A DNA stretch of 64,000 nt, taken from assembly GCA_948330435.1 (NCBI GenBank), contig CAOJBY010000016.1, positions 1 to 64,000 of the forward strand, written 5' to 3'. The position numbers and the translations under genes are program-made. This document shows positions 8,154-16,636 of this stretch, piece by piece (the first letter of the stretch is position 1; each line of letters starts with the position of its first letter). Under the pieces are notes generated by a model. It was not told the DNA's origin. It worked only from the letters and a program-made list of their open reading frames with translations, and did not search any database. The stretch comes from an uncultured Lachnoclostridium sp. (GTDB lineage Bacteria; Bacillota; Clostridia; Lachnospirales; Lachnospiraceae).

Positions 8154-8191
8154 AAAGGAGCTTTAGACATTACGTCCAAGGCTCCTTTTTT
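8154..8191 (+). terminator. Intrinsic terminator inside the glnN leader (attenuator candidate)
   Basis: Arms AAAGGAGC (8154-8161) and GCTCCTTT (8181-8188), extended inward by TT/AA and GAC/GTC pairs, are followed by a run of T. No plus-strand gene precedes it, so the hairpin lies between the promoter and the ribosome site of the glutamine synthetase gene and can only act on that transcript. Confidence 0.75.
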
Positions 8192-8218
8192 GATCCCAAA
8201 GGAGAGGAGAACAATATT

Positions 8219-10318
8219 ATGAACAAAGAAATCCCCGAATTATATGGAAGCATGATATTTGGCGACAAGGTTATGCGTAGCAAACTGCCAAAAGATATGT
8301 ACAGGGCTCTGCGGAAAACCATTGAGAACGGCACTCATCTGGAACTTGACGTGGCAAACTCCGTGGCCGTGGCCATGAAAGAATGGGCCGTAGAAAACGG
8401 TGCCACCCACTATACACACTGGTTCCAGCCCATGACCGGATTTACAGCGGAAAAGCATGACAGCTTCATCGCTCCTGCCGGAGAGGGTGAGGTCATTATG
8501 GATTTCTCCGGAAAAGAACTGGTAAAGGGCGAGCCGGACGCTTCAAGCTTTCCCTCCGGGGGCCTAAGAGCCACCTTTGAGGCAAGAGGTTACACTGCAT
8601 GGGATCCAACCTCCCCGGCATTTATTAAGGATAAGACCCTTTATATCCCCACGGCTTTCTGTTCCTACAGCGGAGAAGCCCTGGATAAGAAAACTCCCCT
8701 GCTTCGCTCCATGGAAGCCTTAAGCAAGGAGGCCGTAAAGGTCCTGCATCTTCTGGGAAATGATACCGTCACAAGGGTTTCCACCACCATCGGGCCGGAA
8801 CAGGAATATTTCCTGATAGACAAGGAACTGTACAAAAAGAGAAAAGACCTGATTTTCTGCGGAAGAACCCTCTTCGGTGCTCCGGCCCCCAAGGGACAGG
8901 AGATGGAGGATCATTATTTCGGTGCATTGAAGCCGAAAGTATCCGCCTACATGCATGATCTGGACATCGAGCTGTGGAAGCTTGGGATTCCGGCCAAAAC
9001 CAAACACAACGAGGTGGCTCCTGCACAGCACGAACTTGCCCCTGTCTTTGACACTGCAAATGTAGCCGTAGACCACAATCAGCTCACCATGGAAATCATG
9101 AAAAAGGTAGCCGAGAAGCACAACATGGTCTGCCTGCTTCACGAAAAGCCCTTCCAGGGAATCAACGGAAGCGGCAAGCACAACAACTGGTCACTTGTCA
9201 CCAACGAGGGCGTGAACCTTTTGAATCCCGGGCGGACACCTGCCAAGAACCTGCCTTTCCTGGTATTTTTGATGGCTGTTATCAAGGCTGTGGATGACTA
9301 TGCGGATCTTATGCGGATCTCCGCTTCCAGTGCCGGAAACGATCACCGTCTGGGAGGGAACGAGGCACCACCTGCCATTGTATCCATTTTCCTTGGAGAT
9401 GAGCTTACCGCCGTATTAAAATCCATTGAAAATGACTCTCACATGGGAAAACAGGAAGCCGTTCAGATTGATATCGGAGCTCATGTGCTGCCCCATTTTG
9501 TAAAGGATAACACGGACCGGAACCGCACCTCACCCTTTGCTTTTACCGGCAATAAGTTTGAATTCCGCATGCTGGGATCCTCTGCTTCCGTAGCTACGCC
9601 CAACATTGTGCTGAACACTGCCGTTGCCGAAGCACTGGCACAATTCTACCAGGAGCTTGAGGGCACCAGGCCGGAGGATATGGAGCAGGCCGTTCACTCT
9701 CTGCTTAAAAAGGCCATTGAGAAGCACAAAAAGATTATATTTAACGGAAACGGTTATTCCGAAGAATGGGTGAAGGAAGCCAAGAAGCGTGGCCTTTACA
9801 ATCTGGTATCCACACCAGACTGCCTGCCCCAGTTTATTGCAGATAAAAATGTGGAGCTCTTTACCAGGCATCACATTTTCACAAAGGAAGAGATTTTCTC
9901 CCGCTACGAAATTCTGCTGGAGAACTATACAAAGACCGTGCTCATTGAGGCCCGAACCCTGGATGAGATGCTGACCAAGGATTTCCTGCCGGCAGTCAAT
10001 GCCTATGCAGGAGAAACCGCCGGAAACGCCGCATCCAAAAAGGCCTTTATGCCGGAGCTTTCCACTGCTTCTGAGGAGGCCCTTGTATCCGGTTTAACTG
10101 AAGCCTATAAAGCCCTCACAAACGGAATCAAGGACCTGAAATCTCTGGTGGCAAAGGCTGCCGCCGCAGATGACCCACTAAAAGCCGCAAAGATTTGCCA
10201 TTTGGAACTGCTTGCAAAGATGGATGAACTGGCAGAAATTGCAAACATGGCAGAAGCACGGATCCCGGATGCACTTCTTCCCTATCCTACTTACGATCAG
10301 CTTCTGTTCTCTCTGTAG
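8219..10318 (+). CDS. glnN: Type III glutamine synthetase
   Basis: The 699-residue protein matches the large GSIII class, which makes glutamine from glutamate, ammonia and ATP and forms dodecamers. Family landmarks are seen in order: THYTHWFQPMTG, the FPSGGLRATFEARGYTAWDP segment, GPEQEYFLID (metal and glutamate site), KHNEVAPAQHELAPV, NGSGKHNNWS (ATP/glutamate region) and the FRMLGSSAS loop. The length is typical (about 700). The ATG has a GGAGAGGAG site. Nitrogen control is suggested by the promoter-terminator arrangement in its leader. purF follows 95 bases downstream, so the two may be read together; purF consumes glutamine. Confidence 0.97.
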   Translation: MNKEIPELYGSMIFGDKVMRSKLPKDMYRALRKTIENGTHLELDVANSVAVAMKEWAVENGATHYTHWFQPMTGFTAEKHDSFIAPAGEGEVIMDFSGKELVKGEPDASSFPSGGLRATFEARGYTAWDPTSPAFIKDKTLYIPTAFCSYSGEALDKKTPLLRSMEALSKEAVKVLHLLGNDTVTRVSTTIGPEQEYFLIDKELYKKRKDLIFCGRTLFGAPAPKGQEMEDHYFGALKPKVSAYMHDLDIELWKLGIPAKTKHNEVAPAQHELAPVFDTANVAVDHNQLTMEIMKKVAEKHNMVCLLHEKPFQGINGSGKHNNWSLVTNEGVNLLNPGRTPAKNLPFLVFLMAVIKAVDDYADLMRISASSAGNDHRLGGNEAPPAIVSIFLGDELTAVLKSIENDSHMGKQEAVQIDIGAHVLPHFVKDNTDRNRTSPFAFTGNKFEFRMLGSSASVATPNIVLNTAVAEALAQFYQELEGTRPEDMEQAVHSLLKKAIEKHKKIIFNGNGYSEEWVKEAKKRGLYNLVSTPDCLPQFIADKNVELFTRHHIFTKEEIFSRYEILLENYTKTVLIEARTLDEMLTKDFLPAVNAYAGETAGNAASKKAFMPELSTASEEALVSGLTEAYKALTNGIKDLKSLVAKAAAADDPLKAAKICHLELLAKMDELAEIANMAEARIPDALLPYPTYDQLLFSL

Positions 10319-10341
10319 CACATAGATAAATTGAAAAACCT

Positions 10342-10395
10342 CCTTTTAATCTCAAGTGGACGTGCATATGCATGTTCACTTGAGGTGTTAAAAGG
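10342..10395. other. Long inverted repeat before purF
   Basis: Arms CCTTTTAA-T-CTCAAGTG (10342-10358) and CACTTGAG-GTG-TTAAAAGG (10377-10395) enclose a second small palindrome TGCATATGCA. No U-run follows on the plus strand. It may be a message-stability hairpin or an operator in the glnN-purF gap; nothing in it matches a purine riboswitch. Confidence 0.55.
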
Positions 10396-10413
10396 GGAAA
10401 TACGAGGATTCAT

Positions 10414-11838
10414 ATGAAAGAACATTTTTACGATATCATAAATGCTAACACCGCAGAAGAATCACGCATCAAGGAAGCCTGCGGCGTGTTTGGGATCTAC
10501 AATCCGGACGGAACGGATGCGGCCAGCTCCATCTACTACGGCCTTTCCTCCCTCCAGCATCGGGGACAGGAATCCTGCGGAATCGCTGTCTGCGACACCA
10601 AAGGACCAAAAGGAAATATGAACGTCCACAAGGGCATGGGTCTCGTCCATGAAGTATTTTCCGAGACCCGGTTAAAAGAATTAAAAGGAAATCTGGGCAT
10701 TGGCCATGTCCGATACTCCACTACGGGGGCTTCGGATCTGAACAACGCCCAACCTCTTGTGTTAAACTATATCAAAGGAACCCTTGCCCTGGCACACAAC
10801 GGGAATCTGGTGAATACAGAAGAACTTCGGGATGAGCTTATCCGTACAGGTGCTATTTTCCAGACCACAACCGACTCTGAGATCATCGCCTACCACATTG
10901 CCCGTGCAAGGGTTCAAACACGTTCCGTAGAAGAGGCCATCCGAAAGACAGCATCCAAAATCAAAGGGGCCTACGGTCTCATCATTGCCAGCCCCAGGAA
11001 GCTCATTGGTGTTCGGGATCCCTTTGGCTTAAAGCCCCTCTGTCTGGGGAAGCGGGGAGATTCCTATATTATCGCATCGGAAAGCTGTGCCTTAAGTGCC
11101 GTGGGGGCTGAATTTGTCCGTGATATTCTTCCCGGAGAAATTGTAACCATCTCCCATGCAGGCATCACCTCCAATCTGGAATTATGCCAGGAAAAGCAGG
11201 CCCACTGCATCTTTGAGTACATTTATTTTGCCCGTCTTGACAGCACTTTGGACAAAATCTCCGTCTATGAATCACGCCTGAAAGCCGGTGCAGCTTTGGC
11301 AAAAGCCTATCCGGCGGATGCGGATCTGGTGACAGGCGTTCCCGATTCCGGAATAGCCGCAGCCCAGGGCTTTGCAAAAGAATCCGGCATTCCCTTTGGC
11401 CTGGCCTTTCATAAGAACAGCTATGTGGGCCGGACCTTTATTAAGCCTACTCAAAAAGAACGGGAATCCAGTGTCCGCCTAAAGCTGAATGTCTTAGAAG
11501 CCGCCGTGAAAGGAAAAAATCTGGTTCTGGTGGACGACTCCATTGTCCGGGGCACCACCATCGCCAACCTCATACGTCTTCTGAAGCAGGCCGGAGCCGG
11601 AAAGGTGCATGTAAGAATCAGCTCGCCGCCCTTTCTATATCCCTGCTATTTCGGTACAGACGTGCCCTCCAATCAGCAGCTTTTGGCAGCTTCCCACTCC
11701 GTGGAAGAAATCAGGCGGATGATCGGGGCCGATTCCCTGGGGTATATGCGTGTGGAGGATCTGGATGCAACAGTTGACGGACTTCCTCTGTGTAAAGCTT
11801 GCTTTGATAGCTGTTATCCTATGGAAGTCAAGAATTAA
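10414..11838 (+). CDS. purF: Amidophosphoribosyltransferase (iron-sulfur type)
   Basis: The 474-residue protein catalyses the first step of de novo purine synthesis, moving the glutamine amide onto PRPP. A 22-residue propeptide precedes the nucleophile Cys23 in EACGVFGIY, as in Bacillus-type enzymes that are cleaved during maturation. The glutaminase half contains LQHRGQES and GHVRYSTTG. The PRPP loop is LVLVDDSIVRGTT. Cysteines expected to hold a [4Fe-4S] cluster are present in HCIFEYIYFARLDS, FLYPCYFGTD and CKACFDSCYP. The gene is isolated from other pur genes and follows glnN, which supplies its glutamine. The start carries a GAGG-type site. Confidence 0.96.
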   Translation: MKEHFYDIINANTAEESRIKEACGVFGIYNPDGTDAASSIYYGLSSLQHRGQESCGIAVCDTKGPKGNMNVHKGMGLVHEVFSETRLKELKGNLGIGHVRYSTTGASDLNNAQPLVLNYIKGTLALAHNGNLVNTEELRDELIRTGAIFQTTTDSEIIAYHIARARVQTRSVEEAIRKTASKIKGAYGLIIASPRKLIGVRDPFGLKPLCLGKRGDSYIIASESCALSAVGAEFVRDILPGEIVTISHAGITSNLELCQEKQAHCIFEYIYFARLDSTLDKISVYESRLKAGAALAKAYPADADLVTGVPDSGIAAAQGFAKESGIPFGLAFHKNSYVGRTFIKPTQKERESSVRLKLNVLEAAVKGKNLVLVDDSIVRGTTIANLIRLLKQAGAGKVHVRISSPPFLYPCYFGTDVPSNQQLLAASHSVEEIRRMIGADSLGYMRVEDLDATVDGLPLCKACFDSCYPMEVKN

Positions 11839-11852
11839 ATTTTTAAACCCAT

Positions 11853-11902
11853 GATATCCTTACCTAGCAAAAGAATATTTGCCCTTGTCAGGTAAGGGTA
11901 TC
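11853..11902. other. Inverted repeat after purF
   Basis: Arms GATATCCTTACCT and AGGTAAGGGTATC lie just beyond the purF stop. The weak T-content afterwards makes it an uncertain terminator; it could instead protect the 3' end of the message. Confidence 0.45.
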
Positions 11903-11972
11903 TTCAAACAAATCTTATTCTGAAATGAAAAGTTCATCCGTCACCTCAAATAAGCCTCCCGGGAATCATACC

Positions 11973-12098
11973 TTATTTCTTCTTTTCATCCAGCGAAAGT
12001 ATATCCCCGCCATGGCTCTGACAGATGCCTATGAAATCTCCCCAATCAACTTTTCCCTCTAACACACTGGGCCATTCAATATCAAAAAGAAAATCCAT
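11973..12098 (-). CDS. Possible 41-aa protein or gene remnant
   Basis: In the 392-base gap between purF and deoC a short minus-strand frame starts MDFLFDIEWPSVLEGKVDWG and ends LSLDEKKK. Its composition looks protein-like, but there is no good ribosome site and the frame is closed six codons upstream of the ATG. It could be the tail of a lost gene. The family is not recognised. The rest of the gap contains only the hairpins at 11853 and 12179. Confidence 0.25.
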   Translation of the reverse strand: MDFLFDIEWPSVLEGKVDWGDFIGICQSHGGDILSLDEKKK

Positions 12099-12178
12099 AA
12101 CCCGTTCATGATGAATTCATTTATCAGGCAATTATTTTTGCTATACATATAAGTTAAACCAAATAATACGACGAAAAC

Positions 12179-12201
12179 TGCCACCCCTGTCCGGGGTGGC
12201 A
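12179..12201 (-). terminator. Terminator of the deo/nup operon
   Basis: The GC-rich 9-bp stem TGCCACCCC/GGGGTGGCA has a 5-base loop. It lies 30 bases beyond the deoC stop and is followed on the minus strand by GTTTTCG, a modest U-run. It is the expected end of the ten-gene nucleoside operon. Confidence 0.75.
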
Positions 12202-12230
12202 TATTACATACATTTCTTCAATCGTTCCAT

Positions 12231-12896
12231 TTAATACCCTGCAGACTGCTCGTTTTTCACAATCTTCACAATCCTGCTGGTCCCAAGCCGATCCGCCCCA
12301 AGTTCCAGGAACCTTTTGGCATCCTCTATGGAAGAGATTCCTCCTGCCGCTTTCATCCGAACACCGGATCCGATATGCTCAGAAAACAGCTTAATATCCT
12401 CAAAGGTAGCCCCAGCCCTGGAAAATCCAGTAGAAGTCTTAATAAAATCTGCACCTGCTCTAGTTACTGCATGGCAGAGTTCTATCTTCTCCGCTTCTGT
12501 CAAGAGACAGGTCTCAATAATCACTTTCAGAATCTTCGATCCGCAGGCTGCCTTAAGTGTCCGGATCTCTTCCTCTATGGCATCAAACTTCTCGTCCTTT
12601 GCCCAGCCAATGTTAATCACCATGTCGATCTCATCTGCCCCGTTTGCCAAGGCATCTTTTGTCTCAAACTCCTTGGCCGCCGTGGTCATATATCCGTTGG
12701 GAAATCCAATCACCGTACAAACTGCCATCTTGTCCCCCACATATTCTTTTACCTGCTTTACATAACTCGGGGGAATACATACTGATGCTGTTACGTAGGC
12801 AATGGCATCATCACAAATCTGCCGAATCTCCTCCCAGGTAGCCGTCTGCGTCAGCAGCGTATGATCTACATGTTCCAAAATCTCTTTTACTTCCAT
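12231..12896 (-). CDS. deoC: Deoxyribose-phosphate aldolase
   Basis: The 221-residue class I aldolase splits 2-deoxyribose 5-phosphate into acetaldehyde and glyceraldehyde 3-phosphate. The Schiff-base lysine sits in ADFIKTSTGFS, and KVIIETCLL and MKAAGGI are standard barrel motifs. The ATG at 12896 is preceded by GGGAGAACG; a longer in-frame start at 12959 would overlap deoD and is rejected. The 43-base gap to deoD contains GATTACGGAACTGGAATGGGAG, a partial copy of the repeat tail seen before udp and the gene at 1113. It is the last gene of the operon and completes deoxynucleoside breakdown started by DeoD, Udp and DeoB. Confidence 0.96.
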   Translation of the reverse strand: MEVKEILEHVDHTLLTQTATWEEIRQICDDAIAYVTASVCIPPSYVKQVKEYVGDKMAVCTVIGFPNGYMTTAAKEFETKDALANGADEIDMVINIGWAKDEKFDAIEEEIRTLKAACGSKILKVIIETCLLTEAEKIELCHAVTRAGADFIKTSTGFSRAGATFEDIKLFSEHIGSGVRMKAAGGISSIEDAKRFLELGADRLGTSRIVKIVKNEQSAGY

Positions 12897-12939
12897 CTTC
12901 GTTCTCCCATTCCAGTTCCGTAATCTCCTGTTCCCATAG

Positions 12940-13650
12940 TTAAGCCAGCTCCAAAGCAATCTCCATCATCTTTCCAAAGCCTACTTGCCGATCTTCGGCA
13001 CTTAAAGCCTCACCTGTATAAATATGATCTGAGATTGTCAGCAGGCAGAGAGCTTTCTTCCCTGCTTTCGCAGCATTCATATAAAGAGCAGCCGCTTCCA
13101 TCTCTACTGCCAGCACGCCCATGCTTCTCCATAAGTCATTGGCATCGCTTTTCGCATTGTAAAACACGTCCGAAGACAATACATTTCCCACAACTACTCT
13201 TGTTCCCTGCTTTTTCGCCACTTCAACAGCCCGACTTAACAGACCATAATCCGCAGTAGGTGCAAAGGTGCCCGGAAGCCCGAACTGATAGGCATAGTTA
13301 GAATCTGTACAGGCTCCCATGCCTATAACCACATCCATAACCTTTACCCCATCCTGCAAAGCTCCCGCAGAACCGATACGGATAATATTGTCCACATCAT
13401 AAAAATTGAAAAGCTCATAGGAATAAATTCCAATGGAGGGCATACCCATGCCCGCACCCATGACTGAAATTTCTTTCCCATGATAGGTTCCCGTATAACC
13501 CAGCATATTCCGCACGCCGTTCACCTGTCTGGGATTATCAAGATACGTCTCCGCAATATACTTCGCCCTTAGGGGATCCCCTGGCATCAAAACTGTTTTG
13601 GCAAAATCGCCCATTTTTCCGCTATTGTGTGGTGTTGGTACATTAGACAT
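12940..13650 (-). CDS. deoD: Purine-nucleoside phosphorylase (DeoD type)
   Basis: The 236-residue product matches the hexameric DeoD family, which phosphorolyses purine (deoxy)nucleosides. It starts MSNVPTPHNSGKMGDFAKTV and contains the phosphate/ribose signature VLMPGDPLRAKYIA, GAGMGMPSIGIYSYEL and the purine-site segment VEMEAAALYMNA. The catalytic aspartate is seen in LTISDHI. Length and order of motifs are typical. The ATG has a GGAGG site. The gene lies 11 bases from yjjW and 43 bases from deoC, consistent with one message. Confidence 0.97.
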   Translation of the reverse strand: MSNVPTPHNSGKMGDFAKTVLMPGDPLRAKYIAETYLDNPRQVNGVRNMLGYTGTYHGKEISVMGAGMGMPSIGIYSYELFNFYDVDNIIRIGSAGALQDGVKVMDVVIGMGACTDSNYAYQFGLPGTFAPTADYGLLSRAVEVAKKQGTRVVVGNVLSSDVFYNAKSDANDLWRSMGVLAVEMEAAALYMNAAKAGKKALCLLTISDHIYTGEALSAEDRQVGFGKMMEIALELA

Positions 13651-13661
13651 ACACTTCCTCC

Positions 13662-14501
13662 TTAAATTATTATAATTTCACAAAATCCATATTCTCGCAA
13701 AATACCCGCCAGTCTGTTTAAATAATCCTGACCTGGTACTTGATAATCGGCATATTCCGGCCTCACACCCATTGGCCGATAGGCAATCACTTTCATCCGA
13801 AATTTCTGAATTGCCACGTAAGGAGCCAGAAACGCTCCCATTTTACGAATGCTGTTTTCCGTGTCATAAAGCCCCGGAACAATCACTGAGCGCACTTCAT
13901 AAAGCTTCTTATGCTCTGCCAGCCAGACCGCATTTTTTAGAACCGTCTCATTGCCTGCTCCTGTTACCGTCATATGCTCCTCACAGTCAAAGGCTTTGAT
14001 ATCCAGCATAACCCCGTCCGTGACCGCCATAAGTGCCGGATACTCCCAGAACGGAATGGTTCCGTTGCTGTCAATCAAAGTGGTCAGTCCCTCTTCTTTT
14101 GCCAGAGAAAACAATTCCGTAAGAAATTCTGGCTGCAGCATGCACTCTCCTCCAGATACGGAGATTCCCCGGATATAGGGCATTTGCTTTCTTACCCGTT
14201 CAAACACTTCCTCAGGCGTCAGTTCCTCTGTTCTGGGGGAACTGTCATGGGGGCAGACATGAATACAGGTATCACACTGAACACATTTTATCTCATTAAA
14301 GTAAATTTTTCCCTCTTCCAATGACAGTGCTCCCTCAGGACAATTGTCCACACAGACACCACAGTTTCTGCACATACCCCTCGTCTCCGGATTATGGCAG
14401 TATTTGCAGTTAATATTGCAGCCCTGAAAGAATATGGCTGTCCGGTTGCCGGGGCCATCCACGCTGCTGAAAGGAATGATACGGTTTATTACCGCTTTCA
14501 T
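13662..14501 (-). CDS. yjjW: Glycyl-radical-enzyme activase, YjjW family
   Basis: The 279-residue radical SAM protein installs the glycyl radical on a partner enzyme using S-adenosylmethionine. The SAM cluster motif is CNINCKYCHNPE (Cx3Cx2C), followed by a two-cluster ferredoxin insert CRNCGVCVDNCP and CVQCDTCIHVCP typical of activases other than PflA. The SVSGGECMLQPEF segment is the conserved GGE motif. The partner is almost certainly the YjjI-type protein encoded at 16637-18181 in the same operon. The gene overlaps the deoB end by four bases. It needs anoxic conditions to work, which fits a strict anaerobe. Confidence 0.94.
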   Translation of the reverse strand: MKAVINRIIPFSSVDGPGNRTAIFFQGCNINCKYCHNPETRGMCRNCGVCVDNCPEGALSLEEGKIYFNEIKCVQCDTCIHVCPHDSSPRTEELTPEEVFERVRKQMPYIRGISVSGGECMLQPEFLTELFSLAKEEGLTTLIDSNGTIPFWEYPALMAVTDGVMLDIKAFDCEEHMTVTGAGNETVLKNAVWLAEHKKLYEVRSVIVPGLYDTENSIRKMGAFLAPYVAIQKFRMKVIAYRPMGVRPEYADYQVPGQDYLNRLAGILREYGFCEIIII

Positions 14502-15688
14502 ACAAGCTTCTCCAGAAGAGAGGTCCCAATGGTTCCCTCTGGCATAGGGATGCCAAAATTATCCGTTATGGTAGCTCCAATGACTGCAAAAGTATCCGTC
14601 TCCGGAAGCTTTCCATGGCCTGTCATAGAGGGAGAGTACGCTAAAAATGGCACCTTTTCCCTTGTGTGATCTGTTCCCGTATAGGTGGGATCATTTCCGT
14701 GGTCTGCTGTAATGATCAGTAGATCATCCTCTTTCAAAAGTTCCAGAAGCACACCAAGATTCTTATCAAACTTTTCGATTTCCTGTGCATAACCTGTGGG
14801 ATTTCGTCTGTGCCCCCACAGAGCGTCAAAATCCACCAGATTTACAAAGCACAGCCCATGAAAGTCTTCTTTTGCAAGTTCAATAGTCTGCTCCATGCCA
14901 TGAACGGAACTCTTCGACTTCAAGGCACGGGTGATCCCCTCTCCGTCAAAGATGTCTTTGATTTTGCCAACGGAAATCACATCCAGTTCCTGATCTTTTA
15001 ACGCATCCAGGGCTGTTTTTCCAAAGGGCTTTAAAGCATAATCATGGCGGTTGCTGGTCCGTTTGAATTCGCCCCGCTTCTTTCCCACATAAGGTCTTGC
15101 TATTACCCGGCCTACTTTCCACTCATCTTTCATAGTGATTTCCCGGGCAATTTCACAGCAGCGGTAAAGTTCTTTCAGATCAAAGGTCTCTTCATTTCCA
15201 CAGATCTGCAGTACCGAATCGGCGGAAGTGTAGACAATCATATGACCGGTGGCAATCTCTTCCTCTGCAAGCTCCTCTAAAATCTCCGTTCCGCTGGCAC
15301 TCTTATTACCGATAACCTTATGACCTGTCCGCTCCTCCAGTTCCCGAATCAGTTCCGGAGGAAACCCCGTGTCCGTAAAGGTCTTCATGGGCTGCTTGCC
15401 CTCCAGGCCCATAATCTCCCAGTGTCCCGTCATAGTATCTTTGCTACGGCTTTTTTCATTCATTTTTGTATAGTATGCCAAGGGAGATTCTACTGGTTCC
15501 ACCTGTTTCAAGGTGCATAAATTGGCCAGTCCAAGGCGTTTCAGGTTGGGAATCTCAAAGGAATCCACAGAAGCCGAGATATGCTCCAGGGTATTCACTC
15601 CCACATCTCCATATTCCCTGGAATCTGCCATTTCCCCTACACCCAGAGAATCTACCACTACTACAAATATACGTTTATACTTCTGCAA
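14498..15688 (-). CDS. deoB: Phosphopentomutase
   Basis: DeoB interconverts (deoxy)ribose 1-phosphate and 5-phosphate, linking the phosphorylases to DeoC. The 396-residue protein belongs to the alkaline phosphatase superfamily: FVVVVDSLGVGEMAD carries the first metal aspartate, MTGHWEIMGL the active-site threonine region, and IITADHGNDPTYTGTDHTRE the late metal ligands. A TTG at 15688 with GGGAG eight bases upstream gives the normal N-terminus; the longer ATG at 15727 would add an unusual Lys-rich leader and overlap udp. It overlaps yjjW at its 3' end, so translation is coupled. Confidence 0.94.
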   Translation of the reverse strand: MQKYKRIFVVVVDSLGVGEMADSREYGDVGVNTLEHISASVDSFEIPNLKRLGLANLCTLKQVEPVESPLAYYTKMNEKSRSKDTMTGHWEIMGLEGKQPMKTFTDTGFPPELIRELEERTGHKVIGNKSASGTEILEELAEEEIATGHMIVYTSADSVLQICGNEETFDLKELYRCCEIAREITMKDEWKVGRVIARPYVGKKRGEFKRTSNRHDYALKPFGKTALDALKDQELDVISVGKIKDIFDGEGITRALKSKSSVHGMEQTIELAKEDFHGLCFVNLVDFDALWGHRRNPTGYAQEIEKFDKNLGVLLELLKEDDLLIITADHGNDPTYTGTDHTREKVPFLAYSPSMTGHGKLPETDTFAVIGATITDNFGIPMPEGTIGTSLLEKLV

Positions 15689-15704
15689 AGCGTCTTCTCC
15701 CTTC

Positions 15705-16490
15705 TTATTCTTTTGAAGCCGCTGCATCTTCTTTAATCAGCTTACGAAGAGCTGCTACGGCTGTGCGGATTGCCATGTCTGTATCATGGACCACAGGATT
15801 CTCCATCCCTTCTTTTTCCCTTTCCTGATTGGCGACTACCAGAAATACAGATCCCACACGCACATGCAGAGCACTTGCCACCACGAACAATGCAGCAGAC
15901 TCCATCTCAGAAGCAAGGCAGCCAAGACGCTTCCACGCTTCCCACTTATTCAAAAGTTCATAGCTGACAGGCTTTGTCTCCGGTGAGTGCTGTCCGTAAA
16001 AAGAATCCTTGCACTGAACAACTCCTGAATGGTAATCTTTTCCCATTTCCCTTGCAGATTCAATCAGAGCATTCACAATACCGATATCAGCCACTGCCGG
16101 AAATTCAATGGGTGCATACTCTCTGCTGGTTCCTTCCATACGAATGGCCCCAGTGGCAATCACCAGATCACCACTCTTTACATCTAACTGCATACCTCCG
16201 CAGGTTCCAACACGGACAAAAGTGTCTGCTCCTGCATTTACCAGTTCTTCCATGGCAATAGAAGCAGAGGGGCCTCCGATTCCGGTGGAGGTGACACTTA
16301 CCTTTACTCCATTCAGATAGCCTGTATAAGTAACGTATTCTCTGCTGTCCGCTACGAGAACGGCATCGTCAAAATACGCAGCTATCTTTGCACAGCGCTT
16401 GGGATCTCCCGGAAGAATCACATATTTTCCCACATCACCCTGGCCGGCCTGAATATGATACTGTTTGCTGGCATCTTCCGAATAATTCAT
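15705..16490 (-). CDS. udp: Uridine phosphorylase
   Basis: The 261-residue NP-1 family enzyme cleaves uridine and deoxyuridine to uracil and sugar 1-phosphate. Family marks are ILPGDPKRCAKIA, STGIGGPSASIAMEELV, VGTCGGMQ and the uracil-site segment CKDSFYGQHSPET with EMESAALFVV. The start chosen is ATG 16490; an ATG at 16502 lies inside the ribosome site TGGAGG and is rejected. A family 1 palindromic repeat occupies the gap upstream and its CGGAACTT end touches the ribosome site. DeoB follows directly. Confidence 0.95.
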   Translation of the reverse strand: MNYSEDASKQYHIQAGQGDVGKYVILPGDPKRCAKIAAYFDDAVLVADSREYVTYTGYLNGVKVSVTSTGIGGPSASIAMEELVNAGADTFVRVGTCGGMQLDVKSGDLVIATGAIRMEGTSREYAPIEFPAVADIGIVNALIESAREMGKDYHSGVVQCKDSFYGQHSPETKPVSYELLNKWEAWKRLGCLASEMESAALFVVASALHVRVGSVFLVVANQEREKEGMENPVVHDTDMAIRTAVAALRKLIKEDAAASKE

Positions 16491-16502
16491 ATATACCTCC
16501 AT

Positions 16503-16620
16503 TTTAAGTTCCGTAATATCCCACTCAGTACACCTTGATCTAAATCAATTTCCAGCCACAGATACATGTGTCTGGAAATCGATTTGTGTACTTTCGGGGA
16601 TATTACTGTTTTAAGTTCCA
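16503..16620. repeat. Dispersed palindromic repeat, family 1, copy B
   Basis: It fills most of the gap between yjjI and udp. Outer arms CCGTAATATCCC and GGGGATATTACTG, inner arms AAATCAATTTCCAG and CTGGAAATCGATTT, centre CACAGATACATGTGTC. Reverse-complemented, it matches copy A at 988-1091 over nearly its whole length. In both places the same end leads into the ribosome site of the next gene. Confidence 0.8.
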
Positions 16621-16636
16621 TAATTTCCTGTAATAT

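Noticed and set aside
8154..8191. Reading the hairpin as an ANTAR target or T-box antiterminator of glnN
   Set aside because: No dual hexaloop, specifier or TGGNACC sequence is present; only the terminator itself is supported.
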